Origin: Aequorivita capsosiphonis DSM 23843 | GTDB taxonomy: Bacteria; Bacteroidota; Bacteroidia; Flavobacteriales; Flavobacteriaceae | Assembly: GCF_000429125.1 (NCBI RefSeq) | Contig: NZ_AUBG01000006.1 | Location: 296,508 to 360,507, forward strand | Direction: 5' to 3' | Length of the DNA stretch: 64,000 nt | In this document: piece after piece, positions 1 to 10,420 of the stretch | Numbering within the stretch: the first letter of the stretch is position 1 | Layout of the letters: each line of letters opens with the position of its first letter | Notes under the pieces: generated by a model | What the model saw: only the letters and a program-made list of their open reading frames with translations | Databases searched by the model: none | Told to the model about the DNA's origin: nothing | Program-made: the position numbers and the translations under genes

Positions 1-55
1 GTTTCCTTGCAAACCCATAAATATTTGAATATCCCATAAAAATAAATTCCAAAAT

Positions 56-100
56 AAAAGCACCAAATTCCAATGGCAAGTTTTGGGATTTGGTGCTTTT
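56..100. terminator. Hairpin terminator, AAGCACC repeat family
   Basis: The arms at 56-73 and 83-100 are complementary apart from one G-T type mismatch. They start with an A run and end with a T run, so the hairpin could stop transcription in both directions. It lies just past the stop of the minus-strand DUF2911 gene. Related hairpins with the same AAGCACCAAATTCC core lie at 18971-18990 (half copy) and 40960-41038. Confidence 0.6.
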
Positions 101-133
101 TATTTGGGTTTTGAAATTCCTTTTAAAAAGGCG

Positions 134-676
134 TCAGACTCTTTTAAAAGGAATTTCAACGTAATGGTCATCCCAGCCTATCATTAATATCGTTCCTTTA
201 TTGTCGGTTTTAAAAATCATGGAGAGGGATTCAATTGGTGCTGCAGCTTGTTCGCATGGCACTTTCATTCGGGCAACGTCCTTTTCTTTTTTATAACTGA
301 AGGCTCCCCAAACATTCGTGTCACTATTTATAATAATTGTCCAGTTGTCTTCATCTGGAATGGTGTACAACGTATAAGTTCCTGGTTTTAATAAGCTTTT
401 TCCGAACATAAGCGGAACATAGGTCGTTAGTTCCGTCGCTTCATTGGCTCCCGTGCGCCATACTTCACCATAAGGCACCAAGCCGCCAAATATGTCCCGA
501 CCTCTTTTTTGTGGCCTACTGTATATAACCCTTGCCAAAGGTGGACTGTTTTTATCTGGTCTGGCCATTGCGAGATCCATAGGAGAAGCATCTCTGTCAG
601 GAAAGCCTTGTGCAGATAAATCTTGAAATGTGAATACAGATAGCACGATAAAAAATATAGCGAATGATTTTTTCAT
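134..676 (-). CDS. DUF2911 domain secreted protein
   Basis: A protein of 180 residues with a Sec signal peptide (hydrophobic residues 4-22, cleavage near SAQ-GFP), followed by a DUF2911 domain over most of the chain. Typical family blocks are visible: ARVIYSRPQKRGR, YGEVWRTGANEATE, KPGTYTLYTIP and WDDHYVEIPF. DUF2911 proteins are small periplasmic or outer-membrane-associated proteins of Bacteroidota with no assigned biochemical role. The gene stands alone, convergent with nothing on its left and divergent from gyrB. The length is normal and the start is the only ATG before the signal peptide. The family call is firm; the function is unknown. Confidence 0.85.
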   Translation of the reverse strand: MKKSFAIFFIVLSVFTFQDLSAQGFPDRDASPMDLAMARPDKNSPPLARVIYSRPQKRGRDIFGGLVPYGEVWRTGANEATELTTYVPLMFGKSLLKPGTYTLYTIPDEDNWTIIINSDTNVWGAFSYKKEKDVARMKVPCEQAAAPIESLSMIFKTDNKGTILMIGWDDHYVEIPFKRV

Positions 677-895
677 GGATTTTTGAGGTTTTTGATATTA
701 TGACGGAATCTTGTAGGTAAATTTAAGAAATAATCGTTTAAAACATAGTGATTTAACATCGTTGTTGCTGATAAAACGCAAAAGGGATTGGGAATAGTGT
801 TCCATTATTCTGCCAAAATAGTAAACTCATAAATTTCTACTCATAATCACTGTTTTTCCACATAAATTTGTTAATAACTTAAACTTCTTAAATAG

Positions 896-2914
<2,019 letters not shown>

Positions 2915-2937
2915 GCCTTTCTAAATCTTATATAATT

Positions 2938-2967
2938 AAAGACTCTCTATATGGGAGTCTTTTTTTT
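2938..2967 (+). terminator. gyrB intrinsic terminator
   Basis: A 10-bp stem (2938-2947 with 2953-2962, one G-T pair), a TATAT loop and an uninterrupted T run. It sits 24 nt after the gyrB stop. The ATG at 2951 is inside this hairpin, so it is not a credible start for the next gene. Confidence 0.85.
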
Positions 2968-2977
2968 GCTTAGTTTT

Positions 2978-3844
2978 ATGAAAATACTAAATATGAAATT
3001 ATTTCTATTTCTAAAATGTGGGATGTTGTGTTTGATATCTACGCTGATTTTGTCTTGTAATCAACGAAATAATATAATTCAAAATTCTTCAGAAGAGGTG
3101 AATTATAACGTTTTCGAAAGAGATTCCATTGTTGATCATGTTATGTATTCAGTGAATCGACTTCCAATCAATTCAGAAAAAAGGAGAGTGACATTAGATA
3201 GTGCTATTGCCGAATATCCTTCCATAGCCTATTTTCAGCAACAACGTGCTATGCCATTATACAAACAAGATAAGGATGAATTAGGGAAGCCGTTTCTGGA
3301 GAAAGCAGCTAAACTGGATCCTCAAAGATATTTGGACTATAAAGCTTTTATGGAGTGTGTTTTTTCACAAAACTATAGAGATGCTATTTCAGATTTTGAA
3401 AAATATTTGGAAATGTTCGGTGAGGGATATGTAATGGATCATACCTATTATTTTTACATGGGTATAAGTTATTTGCAACTGAATGAGTTTGAAAAGGGAA
3501 AAATTTATTTAGACAAAAGTATAGCGCAGATAGTGGCTGAAAGTGGACAGGATTGGGTTCATCATCTAGATTTGATGTATCTGGGAATTGCAAATTTGGA
3601 ATTGAACGATTACGAAAATGCAATCAAAGCTTTTGATGAAGCCTTGGTGAAATACCCAAGTTTTGGAGATGTAAAGTTTTACAAAGCTATTTGTCTTTTT
3701 AAACTAGGGAATGTTGAAGAGGCAAACAAGTTATTGGAAGATGCCAAGGAGGATGTTTTAGCTGGGAACACTATAAATGAGGATAATGTAATTTATGAAC
3801 GCTATCCATACCAAGTTAGAAGAACCTGGTTTGGGCATCCATGA
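2978..3844 (+). CDS. TPR-repeat lipoprotein
   Basis: About 288 residues. A signal peptide ends in the lipobox LILSC, then come at least three tetratricopeptide-like helical repeats in the C-terminal half: around YYFYMGISYLQLNEFEKGK, MYLGIANLELNDYENAIKA and KFYKAICLFKLGNVEEA. TPR lipoproteins serve as protein-interaction scaffolds at the membrane; the partner here is unknown. The start at 2978 (MKILNMKLF) is chosen over 2951, which lies in the gyrB terminator; ATG 2993 is also possible. The gene is more AT-rich than gyrB and stands alone between gyrB and mdh. I do not recognise a specific ortholog group. Confidence 0.75.
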   Translation: MKILNMKLFLFLKCGMLCLISTLILSCNQRNNIIQNSSEEVNYNVFERDSIVDHVMYSVNRLPINSEKRRVTLDSAIAEYPSIAYFQQQRAMPLYKQDKDELGKPFLEKAAKLDPQRYLDYKAFMECVFSQNYRDAISDFEKYLEMFGEGYVMDHTYYFYMGISYLQLNEFEKGKIYLDKSIAQIVAESGQDWVHHLDLMYLGIANLELNDYENAIKAFDEALVKYPSFGDVKFYKAICLFKLGNVEEANKLLEDAKEDVLAGNTINEDNVIYERYPYQVRRTWFGHP

Positions 3845-3914
3845 GATCTTTGGAATTTATTTAGTGTACTTTGGTTTTTAACCCTATATTATCTTTAATT
3901 TAAGCAGATATTGG

Positions 3915-3922
3915 TACTTTTG
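3915..3922 (+). promoter_or_regulatory. mdh -7 box TACTTTTG
   Basis: An exact TAnnTTTG box that would place transcription start near 3928, giving an 80-nt leader. The last 35 nt of that leader are an AT-only stretch of AATAAT-type repeats (3973-4005), as is common before highly expressed Bacteroidota genes that lack a Shine-Dalgarno sequence. Confidence 0.5.
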
Positions 3923-4008
3923 CGCAACTTATCTCACTTATTGGATCAGCTCACGCTAAAAAGTTCTAATTCAATAATTAATAATAATTAATAATAAATA
4001 ATAAAGAT

Positions 4009-4935
4009 ATGAAAGTAACAGTTGTAGGAGCAGGTGCTGTTGGCGCAAGTTGTGCTGAGTACATTGCCATCAAAAATTTTGCAAGCGAAGTAGTTTTATT
4101 AGATATCAAAGAAGGTTTTGCCGAAGGAAAGGCAATGGACCTTATGCAAACCGCATCTTTAAATGGTTTCGATACTAAAATTACCGGTGTAACTAACGAT
4201 TATTCAAAAACTGCAGGAAGCGATATTTGTGTAATCACAAGTGGAATTCCGCGTAAGCCAGGCATGACTCGTGAGGAGTTGATTGGCATAAATGCTGGAA
4301 TTGTAAAGGAGGTTTCTTCAAACCTTGCAAAACACTCTCCTGATACTATTCTTATCATTGTAAGTAACCCAATGGATACTATGGCTTATTTGGTTCATAA
4401 AACTTCGGGACTTGATAAAAACAAGATCATTGGAATGGGTGGTGCATTAGATAGCGCACGTTTCAAATACCGTTTGGCAGAAGCTTTGGGCGCGCCAATC
4501 AGCGATGTTGACGGAATGGTGATCGGTGGTCATAGCGATACTGGAATGGTTCCATTAACAAGACTGGCAACTAGAAACAGTGTTCCAGTTTCAAAATTCA
4601 TTTCGGAAGATAGATTGAACAAAGTGATGGAAGACACCAAAGTAGGTGGAGCTACACTTACAAAACTTTTAGGAACTTCAGCTTGGTATGCGCCAGGAGC
4701 AGCAGTTTCAGGATTGGTTCAGGCAATTGCTTGCGACCAAAAGAAAATGTTCCCTTGCTCCGTTTTGCTTGACGGCGAATATGGAATGGATGACATCTCC
4801 ATAGGAGTTCCAGTAATTTTAGGTAGAAACGGAATCGAAGAGATTGTAAAAATCGAATTGAGCGATGCCGAAAAAGCACATATGAAACAAAGTGCCGAAG
4901 GTGTTCGTAAAGTAAATGATCTGCTCGAATTATAA
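4009..4935 (+). CDS. mdh: Malate dehydrogenase (LDH-like type)
   Basis: This 308-residue NAD-dependent enzyme interconverts malate and oxaloacetate in the TCA cycle. The N-terminal Rossmann fold has GAGAVGASCAEY, with the acidic residue of VVLLDI binding the NAD ribose. The mobile loop carries the substrate arginines in SGIPRKPGMTREE. The catalytic His is in GGHSDTGMVPL, and SNPMDTM is the conserved Asn block. The Arg-rich loop favours malate over lactate dehydrogenase activity. It is monocistronic, with its own -7 box upstream and a strong palindromic terminator downstream. Length and motifs are normal. Confidence 0.95.
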   Translation: MKVTVVGAGAVGASCAEYIAIKNFASEVVLLDIKEGFAEGKAMDLMQTASLNGFDTKITGVTNDYSKTAGSDICVITSGIPRKPGMTREELIGINAGIVKEVSSNLAKHSPDTILIIVSNPMDTMAYLVHKTSGLDKNKIIGMGGALDSARFKYRLAEALGAPISDVDGMVIGGHSDTGMVPLTRLATRNSVPVSKFISEDRLNKVMEDTKVGGATLTKLLGTSAWYAPGAAVSGLVQAIACDQKKMFPCSVLLDGEYGMDDISIGVPVILGRNGIEEIVKIELSDAEKAHMKQSAEGVRKVNDLLEL

Positions 4936-4960
4936 ATCCTAGTTTCATTTGAAAATAATT

Positions 4961-4996
4961 AAACCTGTCAGGTTTTCAAAACCTGACAGGTTTTTT
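4961..4996 (+). terminator. mdh terminator, ACCTG palindrome
   Basis: Two 16-nt arms (4961-4976 and 4978-4993) are perfect reverse complements around a single C, followed by T residues. Some central A-T pairs must open to form a loop. It is nearly symmetric, so it may also serve the convergent ribonucleotide reductase gene. It shares the ACCTG...CAGGT core with the hairpin at 28956-29009. Confidence 0.8.
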
Positions 4997-5037
4997 CATT
5001 AGTTAATTTCAAAACGCAAAAGTCTTACATCTTTTTT

Positions 5038-7590
5038 TTACCCGCATTTAGAAGATCCACAATCCTTGCAAGTCAAGCATCCTTCCTGATAAATAAGGGA
5101 GGTGCTATTACAGTTTTCACATTTTTGCTTTCTTGCCTCAGTTCCGTCTGCAACATAGCGTTTTAAAGCTCGCGCAACGCCGTTTTTCCAAGTGTTGATA
5201 CTTTCCGTGTCTAATTGCAAACTGTTGATTAATTCTACAGCTTTTTCAATTGGCATTCCGTGGCGAAGCGTGCTGGAAATCAATTTTGCATAGTTCCAGA
5301 ACTCTGGGTTGAATTTATGTGAAAGTCCTTCAATAGTGGTTTTGTAACCGCGTTTGTTTTTATACTGAAAGTCATAACGAGAAGTTCCGTCGTCGTTTCT
5401 GTTTTTGATGATCAATCCATTATTCACCCAACGCGGAATCAAAATTCCATCTTCATCATCTGCAAAACCAGTAAAGATTTCATAAGGCTTTCCGTCAATT
5501 AGGCCGATAAAGGCAATCCATTTGTCTTTGCTGTTTTGGAAACGCACCACGTCTGCTTCCAAAGTTTCGGGGCGTTTGGTTGGGAATGCGGTAAGGGTGT
5601 CGTTTTCTTCTTCTTTCTTTTCATCATTGGAGATCAAAACTCCAGAACGAGAGCCATCACGATAGACAGTAACGCCTTTACAGCCGGCTTGCCAAGCTTC
5701 GAGATAAAGTTTGCCAACCAATTCTTCCGTAGCATCGTTTGGTAGGTTGATGGTTACTGAAATAGAGTGATCCACCCATTTTTGAACGGCACCTTGCATT
5801 CTTACTTTGCTCAACCAATCCACATCATTGGAAGTTGCTTTGTAATACGGTGATTTTTTCACAATTTTGTTCAGTTCTTCTTGACTGTAATTTCTATCTG
5901 TGTCAATTCCTTGAACTTCCATCCACTGCTTAAACCTGTGATGGAAAACTACATATTCTTCCCAGCTGTCGCCCACTTCATCCACAAAATCAATACGCAC
6001 GTTTTTGTCATTAGGATTTACTTTTCTTCTTCGTTTGTAAACGGGCATAAAAACAGGCTCAATACCAGAGGAGGTTTGCGTCATTAAACTTGTTGTTCCA
6101 GTTGGCGCAATGGTAAGCAAGGCAATATTTCTTCTGCCGTATTCCAGCATATCGTAATACAGCTTTTCATCTGCATCTTTTAGGCGAAGAATAAATGGAT
6201 TGTCTTTTTCTCTTTCGCTGTCAAATATTTTAAAAGCACCTCTTTCCTTAGCTGCATAAACGGATGCGCGATAGGTTTCCAAGGCTAATGTTTTATGAAT
6301 TTGAACTGAAAACTCAGTTCCTTTCTCACTACCGTATTTTATTCCCAAAGCGGCCAGCATATCACCTTCTGCAGTTATCCCTATTCCTGTTCTTCGGCCT
6401 TCTTCCGCTTTTCTCTGAATGTTTAACCAAAGATTTTTTTCCACAGCTTTTACTTCTTCTGTTTCTGGATCTGCATCAATTTTTGCGAGAATAGCGTCAA
6501 TTTTTTCAAGTTCTAGGTCAATGATATCGTCCATTATTTTTTGGGCGATTACGATATGCTTTTTGAAAAGTTCAAAGTTGAATTCCGCTTTTTCCGTAAA
6601 CGGGTTTTCAACATAAGAGAACAAATTGATTGCCAATAAACGACAAGAATCATAGGGGCAAAGTGGGATTTCGCCACAGGGATTTGTAGAAACGGTTTTG
6701 TAGCCAAGATCTGCATAGCAATCTGGCACAGATTCATTTATAATGGTATCCCAGAAAAGAATACCTGGTTCGGCAGACTTCCAAGCGTTATGCACAATTT
6801 TTTTCCAAAGTTTTTCGGCTTCAATTTCTTTAGAATATTTTGGATTATTGCTGAAAATAGGATATTTCTGTGTGTAGTTTCCTCCATCTTTTACAGCCTG
6901 CATAAAGCTGTCGTCCATACGTACAGAAACGTTCGCGCCGGTAACTTTGCCCTGCTCCATTTTGGCATCTATAAAATCTTCAGAATCTGGATGGTTTATA
7001 GAAACCGATAGCATCAATGCACCTCGACGACCATCTTGAGCCACTTCACGTGTTGAGTTTGAATAACGCTCCATAAAAGGAACAATTCCCGTTGAGGTTA
7101 AAGCTGAATTTTTTACAGGTGAACCTTTTGGACGGATGTGTGAAAGGTCATGGCCCACTCCGCCGCGACGTTTCATAAGCTGCACCTGCTCCTGGTCTAT
7201 CTTCATGATTCCTCCGTAAGAGTCGGAATCACCATTATTCCCAATTACGAAACAATTTGAAAGTGATCCAACTTGATATGGATTGCCAATTCCCGCCATG
7301 GGGCTTCCTTGAGGGACGATGTATTTAAAATCTTTAATGGCGTCAAAAACCTCTTTTTCAGTCATCGGATTTTGATATCGCTGTTCAATGCGTGCTATCT
7401 CACGAGCGATACGGCGGTGCATATCATCCGGTGTTTTTTCGTATATATTTCCGTCTGAATCTTTTAGGGCATATTTGTTTACCCAGACTCGAGCAGCAAG
7501 GTCATCGCCTTTAAAATATTCTACCGAAGCTTCAAACGCTTCGTCTTGAGTATAGGTTTGTTGAGTGGGAATGGCTGTTTTTATTGACAT
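5038..7590 (-). CDS. nrdJ: Adenosylcobalamin-dependent ribonucleotide reductase (class II)
   Basis: An 850-residue single-subunit reductase that makes deoxyribonucleotides with coenzyme B12, in the presence or absence of oxygen. Key features: SLSNCFVIGN with the first redox Cys, the STNPCGEIPLC active-site loop with the Asn-Cys-Glu triad, TIAPTGTTSLMTQTSSGIEP in the barrel, and a C-terminal tail with two CxxC pairs (CENC and CKDC, residues about 826-850) that probably acts as the re-reducing swinging arm or a zinc ribbon. The family assignment is by overall layout. There is no nrdB-like partner nearby, as expected for class II. I see no cobalamin riboswitch in the leader. Confidence 0.93.
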   Translation of the reverse strand: MSIKTAIPTQQTYTQDEAFEASVEYFKGDDLAARVWVNKYALKDSDGNIYEKTPDDMHRRIAREIARIEQRYQNPMTEKEVFDAIKDFKYIVPQGSPMAGIGNPYQVGSLSNCFVIGNNGDSDSYGGIMKIDQEQVQLMKRRGGVGHDLSHIRPKGSPVKNSALTSTGIVPFMERYSNSTREVAQDGRRGALMLSVSINHPDSEDFIDAKMEQGKVTGANVSVRMDDSFMQAVKDGGNYTQKYPIFSNNPKYSKEIEAEKLWKKIVHNAWKSAEPGILFWDTIINESVPDCYADLGYKTVSTNPCGEIPLCPYDSCRLLAINLFSYVENPFTEKAEFNFELFKKHIVIAQKIMDDIIDLELEKIDAILAKIDADPETEEVKAVEKNLWLNIQRKAEEGRRTGIGITAEGDMLAALGIKYGSEKGTEFSVQIHKTLALETYRASVYAAKERGAFKIFDSEREKDNPFILRLKDADEKLYYDMLEYGRRNIALLTIAPTGTTSLMTQTSSGIEPVFMPVYKRRRKVNPNDKNVRIDFVDEVGDSWEEYVVFHHRFKQWMEVQGIDTDRNYSQEELNKIVKKSPYYKATSNDVDWLSKVRMQGAVQKWVDHSISVTINLPNDATEELVGKLYLEAWQAGCKGVTVYRDGSRSGVLISNDEKKEEENDTLTAFPTKRPETLEADVVRFQNSKDKWIAFIGLIDGKPYEIFTGFADDEDGILIPRWVNNGLIIKNRNDDGTSRYDFQYKNKRGYKTTIEGLSHKFNPEFWNYAKLISSTLRHGMPIEKAVELINSLQLDTESINTWKNGVARALKRYVADGTEARKQKCENCNSTSLIYQEGCLTCKDCGSSKCG

Positions 7591-7637
7591 ATGTTTGAAC
7601 TTAATTTAGGAAGCTATTATTTCTACTTTAAAGTATG

Positions 7638-7663
7638 TAAAGATAGCAAATTAGCAAGGTCAA
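7638..7663 (-). promoter_or_regulatory. Probable nrdJ promoter
   Basis: Read on the minus strand, a TTG (7661-7663) precedes TATCTTTA (7638-7645) by 15 nt, close to the Bacteroidota TTG-N17-23-TAnnTTTG layout with one mismatch in the -7 box. Start of transcription near 7632 would give a leader of about 40 nt. Confidence 0.4.
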
Positions 7664-7846
7664 TATGAAATTAAAAATTTGAAGTTGTCAAGAAATTGAT
7701 GTTAATAAACTTATAGTCAATAATATAAATATTTATCAACACTAAAAAGTTGACAAATATTTAAAATAAGTTTGGAGATGCGATATATTTATGTTTCAAA
7801 GACTATTTAATCTTAAATACTTTGAAATAATGATAAAAATCATTTT

Positions 7847-7874
7847 TTGGAAGTCACTGTGAGTGTTATCTTTG
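7847..7874 (+). promoter_or_regulatory. Promoter of copper-uptake operon
   Basis: TTG at 7847-7849 (end of a TTTTTTG run), 17 nt spacer, then an exact TATCTTTG at 7867-7874. Transcription would begin at about 7879-7881, which is the GTG start codon of the next gene, so the mRNA may be leaderless. Confidence 0.7.
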
Positions 7875-7878
7875 TGTC

Positions 7879-8256
7879 GTGAAAAACATACTTCTCATAA
7901 CAATCACTTTAATAATGCTTACGAAGCCTATGTGGCCCGTATTGGATTATGTGGCGAATTATGATTATATAGTAAACACGCTTTGTGAAAATAAAGACAA
8001 ACCAGAGATGGAATGTAATGGAAAATGTCATTTGAACAAAGAACTAGCAAAAGAGGCTGGCGCAGATGATAAAAACCCGTTAAACAGCAAAACCTCCAAA
8101 ACTGAAATTCCTCAGATTATTATTTCAGAAAACATTAAAGAATTTAGTGTTGCTTGGGGAACCGAAATTACTTCTGAAGAAAACCTAGGCTATATGCCGA
8201 ATTTAATTCCTTCTCTTTTCATTTCAAAAATTCTTCATCCGCCGCAGTTGGGGTAG
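7879..8256 (+). CDS. Small Cys-containing membrane-anchored protein of copper locus
   Basis: 125 residues starting with GTG. One hydrophobic N-terminal segment (residues 3-24, with no clear cleavage site) is followed by VANYDYIVNTLCENKDKPE and the short motif CNGKCHLNKEL, then a polar linker and a hydrophobic tail. The two cysteines in CNGKC plus the preceding LCENK cysteine could bind metal. I recall similar short proteins ahead of TonB receptors in flavobacteria, but I know no assigned function. It is first in an operon with the OprC-like receptor and the Met/His lipoprotein, so a role in sensing or handling copper is an inference from context. The alternative start is ATG 7915, which would remove the membrane segment. 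Confidence 0.7.
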   Translation: MKNILLITITLIMLTKPMWPVLDYVANYDYIVNTLCENKDKPEMECNGKCHLNKELAKEAGADDKNPLNSKTSKTEIPQIIISENIKEFSVAWGTEITSEENLGYMPNLIPSLFISKILHPPQLG

Positions 8257-8274
8257 TTTAAACTTTTATTTTTT

Positions 8275-8330
8275 CTACAAGGCGTTTATAGTGATCCCGA
8301 TAACAATCGAGAAAAGCATTCTCCTTGTAG
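8275..8330. repeat. Intercistronic nested inverted repeat
   Basis: Outer arms CTACAAGG (8275-8282) and CCTTGTAG (8323-8330) are perfect reverse complements. Inside them TCCCGAT and ATCGAGA form a second imperfect stem that resembles the TCCCGATAGCTATCGGGA palindromes at 39659 and 61755. There is no T run, so it is more likely an mRNA-processing or attenuating stem, or a repeat relic, than a terminator. Confidence 0.5.
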
Positions 8331-8359
8331 GTATGTAAACTTCCTATAAAAACTCGAAA

Positions 8360-10399
8360 ATGAAAATATTTATAAGTGTGTTTCCTTTAAGGGGAACGCT
8401 TGTAGGTTGCCTTTGGTGTGCTTTGTTTTGCGGTATTTTTACGCCGAAACTATCTGCCCAAGAAACTCCTGCAGACAGCCTAAAACTAATTAATCTTACT
8501 GAAGTGGTCGTGATTTCTACCGGTAAAAAGCTCGATCATCAAAAGCAGCGTAAGCCCTTATCTACGCTCGACGAATTCTTAGAATCTTCCCGCAGTATCA
8601 ATATGGTAAAGCGCGGCGCATACGCTTGGGAACCAACCATGAACGATATGGCTTCAGAGCGATTGGCTGTAACCATAGATGGGATGCAGATTTTTGGTGC
8701 GTGTACCGATAAAATGGATCCGATAACTTCTTATGTTGATGTATCAAACCTTTCCGAAGCCCAAATTGGTTCCGGACAACAGGGCGCAGTATTTGGGAAT
8801 ACCATTGGCGGCGGTATTAATTTAAAACTGGACAAAAGTAATTTCAAGCCAACTGGCTGGAATGGCTCTTTGGAAAGCGCTTTTGAAACCAATAATAAAA
8901 TGCGTGTTTTTGGTGGTGAGTTGAATTATTCTGATGAAAAGTTCTATGCGAATACTGATGTTATTTATCGAAAAGCTGATGATTATAAAGCAGGGGGTAA
9001 TAAGGAAGTCAATTTTTCACAATTTGAGAAATATAATTTCTCGGTTAATTCCGGCTATAAACTGACTGATGATAAATTTATTTCGGCTACCTTAATATAT
9101 GATGAAGCGAAAGATGTTGGTTATCCGGCATTAACAATGGATGTTTCCTTGGCTCGCGCGGTGATTGGTTCGGTGAGCTTTAATCAGGATACTTTGTTTG
9201 GCAATTTAAGCAACTGGGAGTCGAAAGTGTATTACAACACTATTAAGCACGTGATGGATGACACCACGCGTCCAGATGTTGTTATACATATGGATATGCC
9301 GGGATGGAGCGAAACTGCTGGGTTTTATACGCAGGCAAATTTCAACAAGGAAAATAATCACTTCTTTTTTAAGATGGATGGGTTTTACAATAAATCTTAC
9401 GCAGAAATGACGATGTATCCAACCAACAGCAACGAACCCTTAATGTTTATGTTGACGTGGCCAGATGTGCACACCAAAGATGTTGGGTTTTATGCTGAAG
9501 ATCATATCAATTTTGAAAAATCTTCCTTAAAACTTTCCACTCGCTTGGCCTATCATTCCAACGCCGTGGCGGATGACTTTGGATTGAACAGCTTAAAAAT
9601 CTTTTATCCCGAAATGGAGAAAACAAATTCTCGGTTTTTAAAAAGCTTCTCAGCTCAATATCATACACCGCTCAGTGATTTTCATTTTAACGGAGGAGTT
9701 TCTTATGGTGAGCGTGCGCCTTCTGTTTCGGAAGGATATGGTTTTTACTTGTTCAACAGTTTTGATAATCACGATTATATAGGCGATCCAAATTTGAATA
9801 CGGAAAGCTCAGCAGATGCGAATGTTTCCCTAACCTATAAAAGACCGGTTTTTGAGATTACCGCAACTGCAAATTACTTTCACATTTTTGATTATATCAT
9901 AGGGAAAGTTGACAGTTCGTTGAGCACAATGACTATTGGGGCTGACGGGGTGAAGATTTATACGAATCTGGAATATGCGCAGCTTTTTAATGCTTCGTTT
10001 TCTGGGCGTTATAATATTTCGAATGCATTTAAGCTAACTGGGAATCTTTCGTATCACCGCGGAGTTGATAATGATGGCGAAAACTTGCCGTTAATCAGTC
10101 CGGTTTCTTACAGAAGTGCGCTGGATTTTTATAAAAACCAATACTCCGTATCGCTTTCGGTGGAAGGCACAGGAGAGCAAACCAATTATAATCCTGCATA
10201 CGGCGAAACAAAAACCGCTGCTTATGCCACACTTTCAGCGAGCTTCGGAAAACGTTTTTTTATCAATGAGAGTGATCTTTTTGTAAAAGCAGGAATTCAA
10301 AATATTTTTGATACATACTATTCTTCCTATACCGATTGGAACAACATTCCAAGAATGGGTAGGAATATTTATACAACAATTTCTTATTCTATCAATTAA
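8360..10399 (+). CDS. TonB-dependent copper receptor, OprC/NosA-like
   Basis: A 679-residue outer-membrane receptor: signal peptide (to about residue 34, LSAQ), plug domain (about 45-160, no carboxypeptidase-like extension), then a beta-barrel ending in a C-terminal aromatic-rich strand (YTTISYSIN). The plug has GACTDKMDP, giving a CxxxM pair at Cys115/Met119, and the barrel has KHVMDD, giving HxM at His297/Met299. These are the copper ligands described for Pseudomonas OprC (CxxxM-HxM). AWEPTMNDMASERLAVTIDGM is also typical of that family. The predicted job is energised import of copper ions. It is flanked in an operon by a small Cys protein and a Met/His-rich surface lipoprotein, which supports the copper call. 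Confidence 0.88.
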   Translation: MKIFISVFPLRGTLVGCLWCALFCGIFTPKLSAQETPADSLKLINLTEVVVISTGKKLDHQKQRKPLSTLDEFLESSRSINMVKRGAYAWEPTMNDMASERLAVTIDGMQIFGACTDKMDPITSYVDVSNLSEAQIGSGQQGAVFGNTIGGGINLKLDKSNFKPTGWNGSLESAFETNNKMRVFGGELNYSDEKFYANTDVIYRKADDYKAGGNKEVNFSQFEKYNFSVNSGYKLTDDKFISATLIYDEAKDVGYPALTMDVSLARAVIGSVSFNQDTLFGNLSNWESKVYYNTIKHVMDDTTRPDVVIHMDMPGWSETAGFYTQANFNKENNHFFFKMDGFYNKSYAEMTMYPTNSNEPLMFMLTWPDVHTKDVGFYAEDHINFEKSSLKLSTRLAYHSNAVADDFGLNSLKIFYPEMEKTNSRFLKSFSAQYHTPLSDFHFNGGVSYGERAPSVSEGYGFYLFNSFDNHDYIGDPNLNTESSADANVSLTYKRPVFEITATANYFHIFDYIIGKVDSSLSTMTIGADGVKIYTNLEYAQLFNASFSGRYNISNAFKLTGNLSYHRGVDNDGENLPLISPVSYRSALDFYKNQYSVSLSVEGTGEQTNYNPAYGETKTAAYATLSASFGKRFFINESDLFVKAGIQNIFDTYYSSYTDWNNIPRMGRNIYTTISYSIN

Positions 10400-10420
10400 T
10401 TACAAAAAAATATAAATTTT

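Noticed and set aside
7591..7878. Cobalamin riboswitch upstream of the class II ribonucleotide reductase
   Set aside because: I searched by eye for the B12-box pattern and a large multi-stem fold and found neither; only a short AT-rich leader is present.
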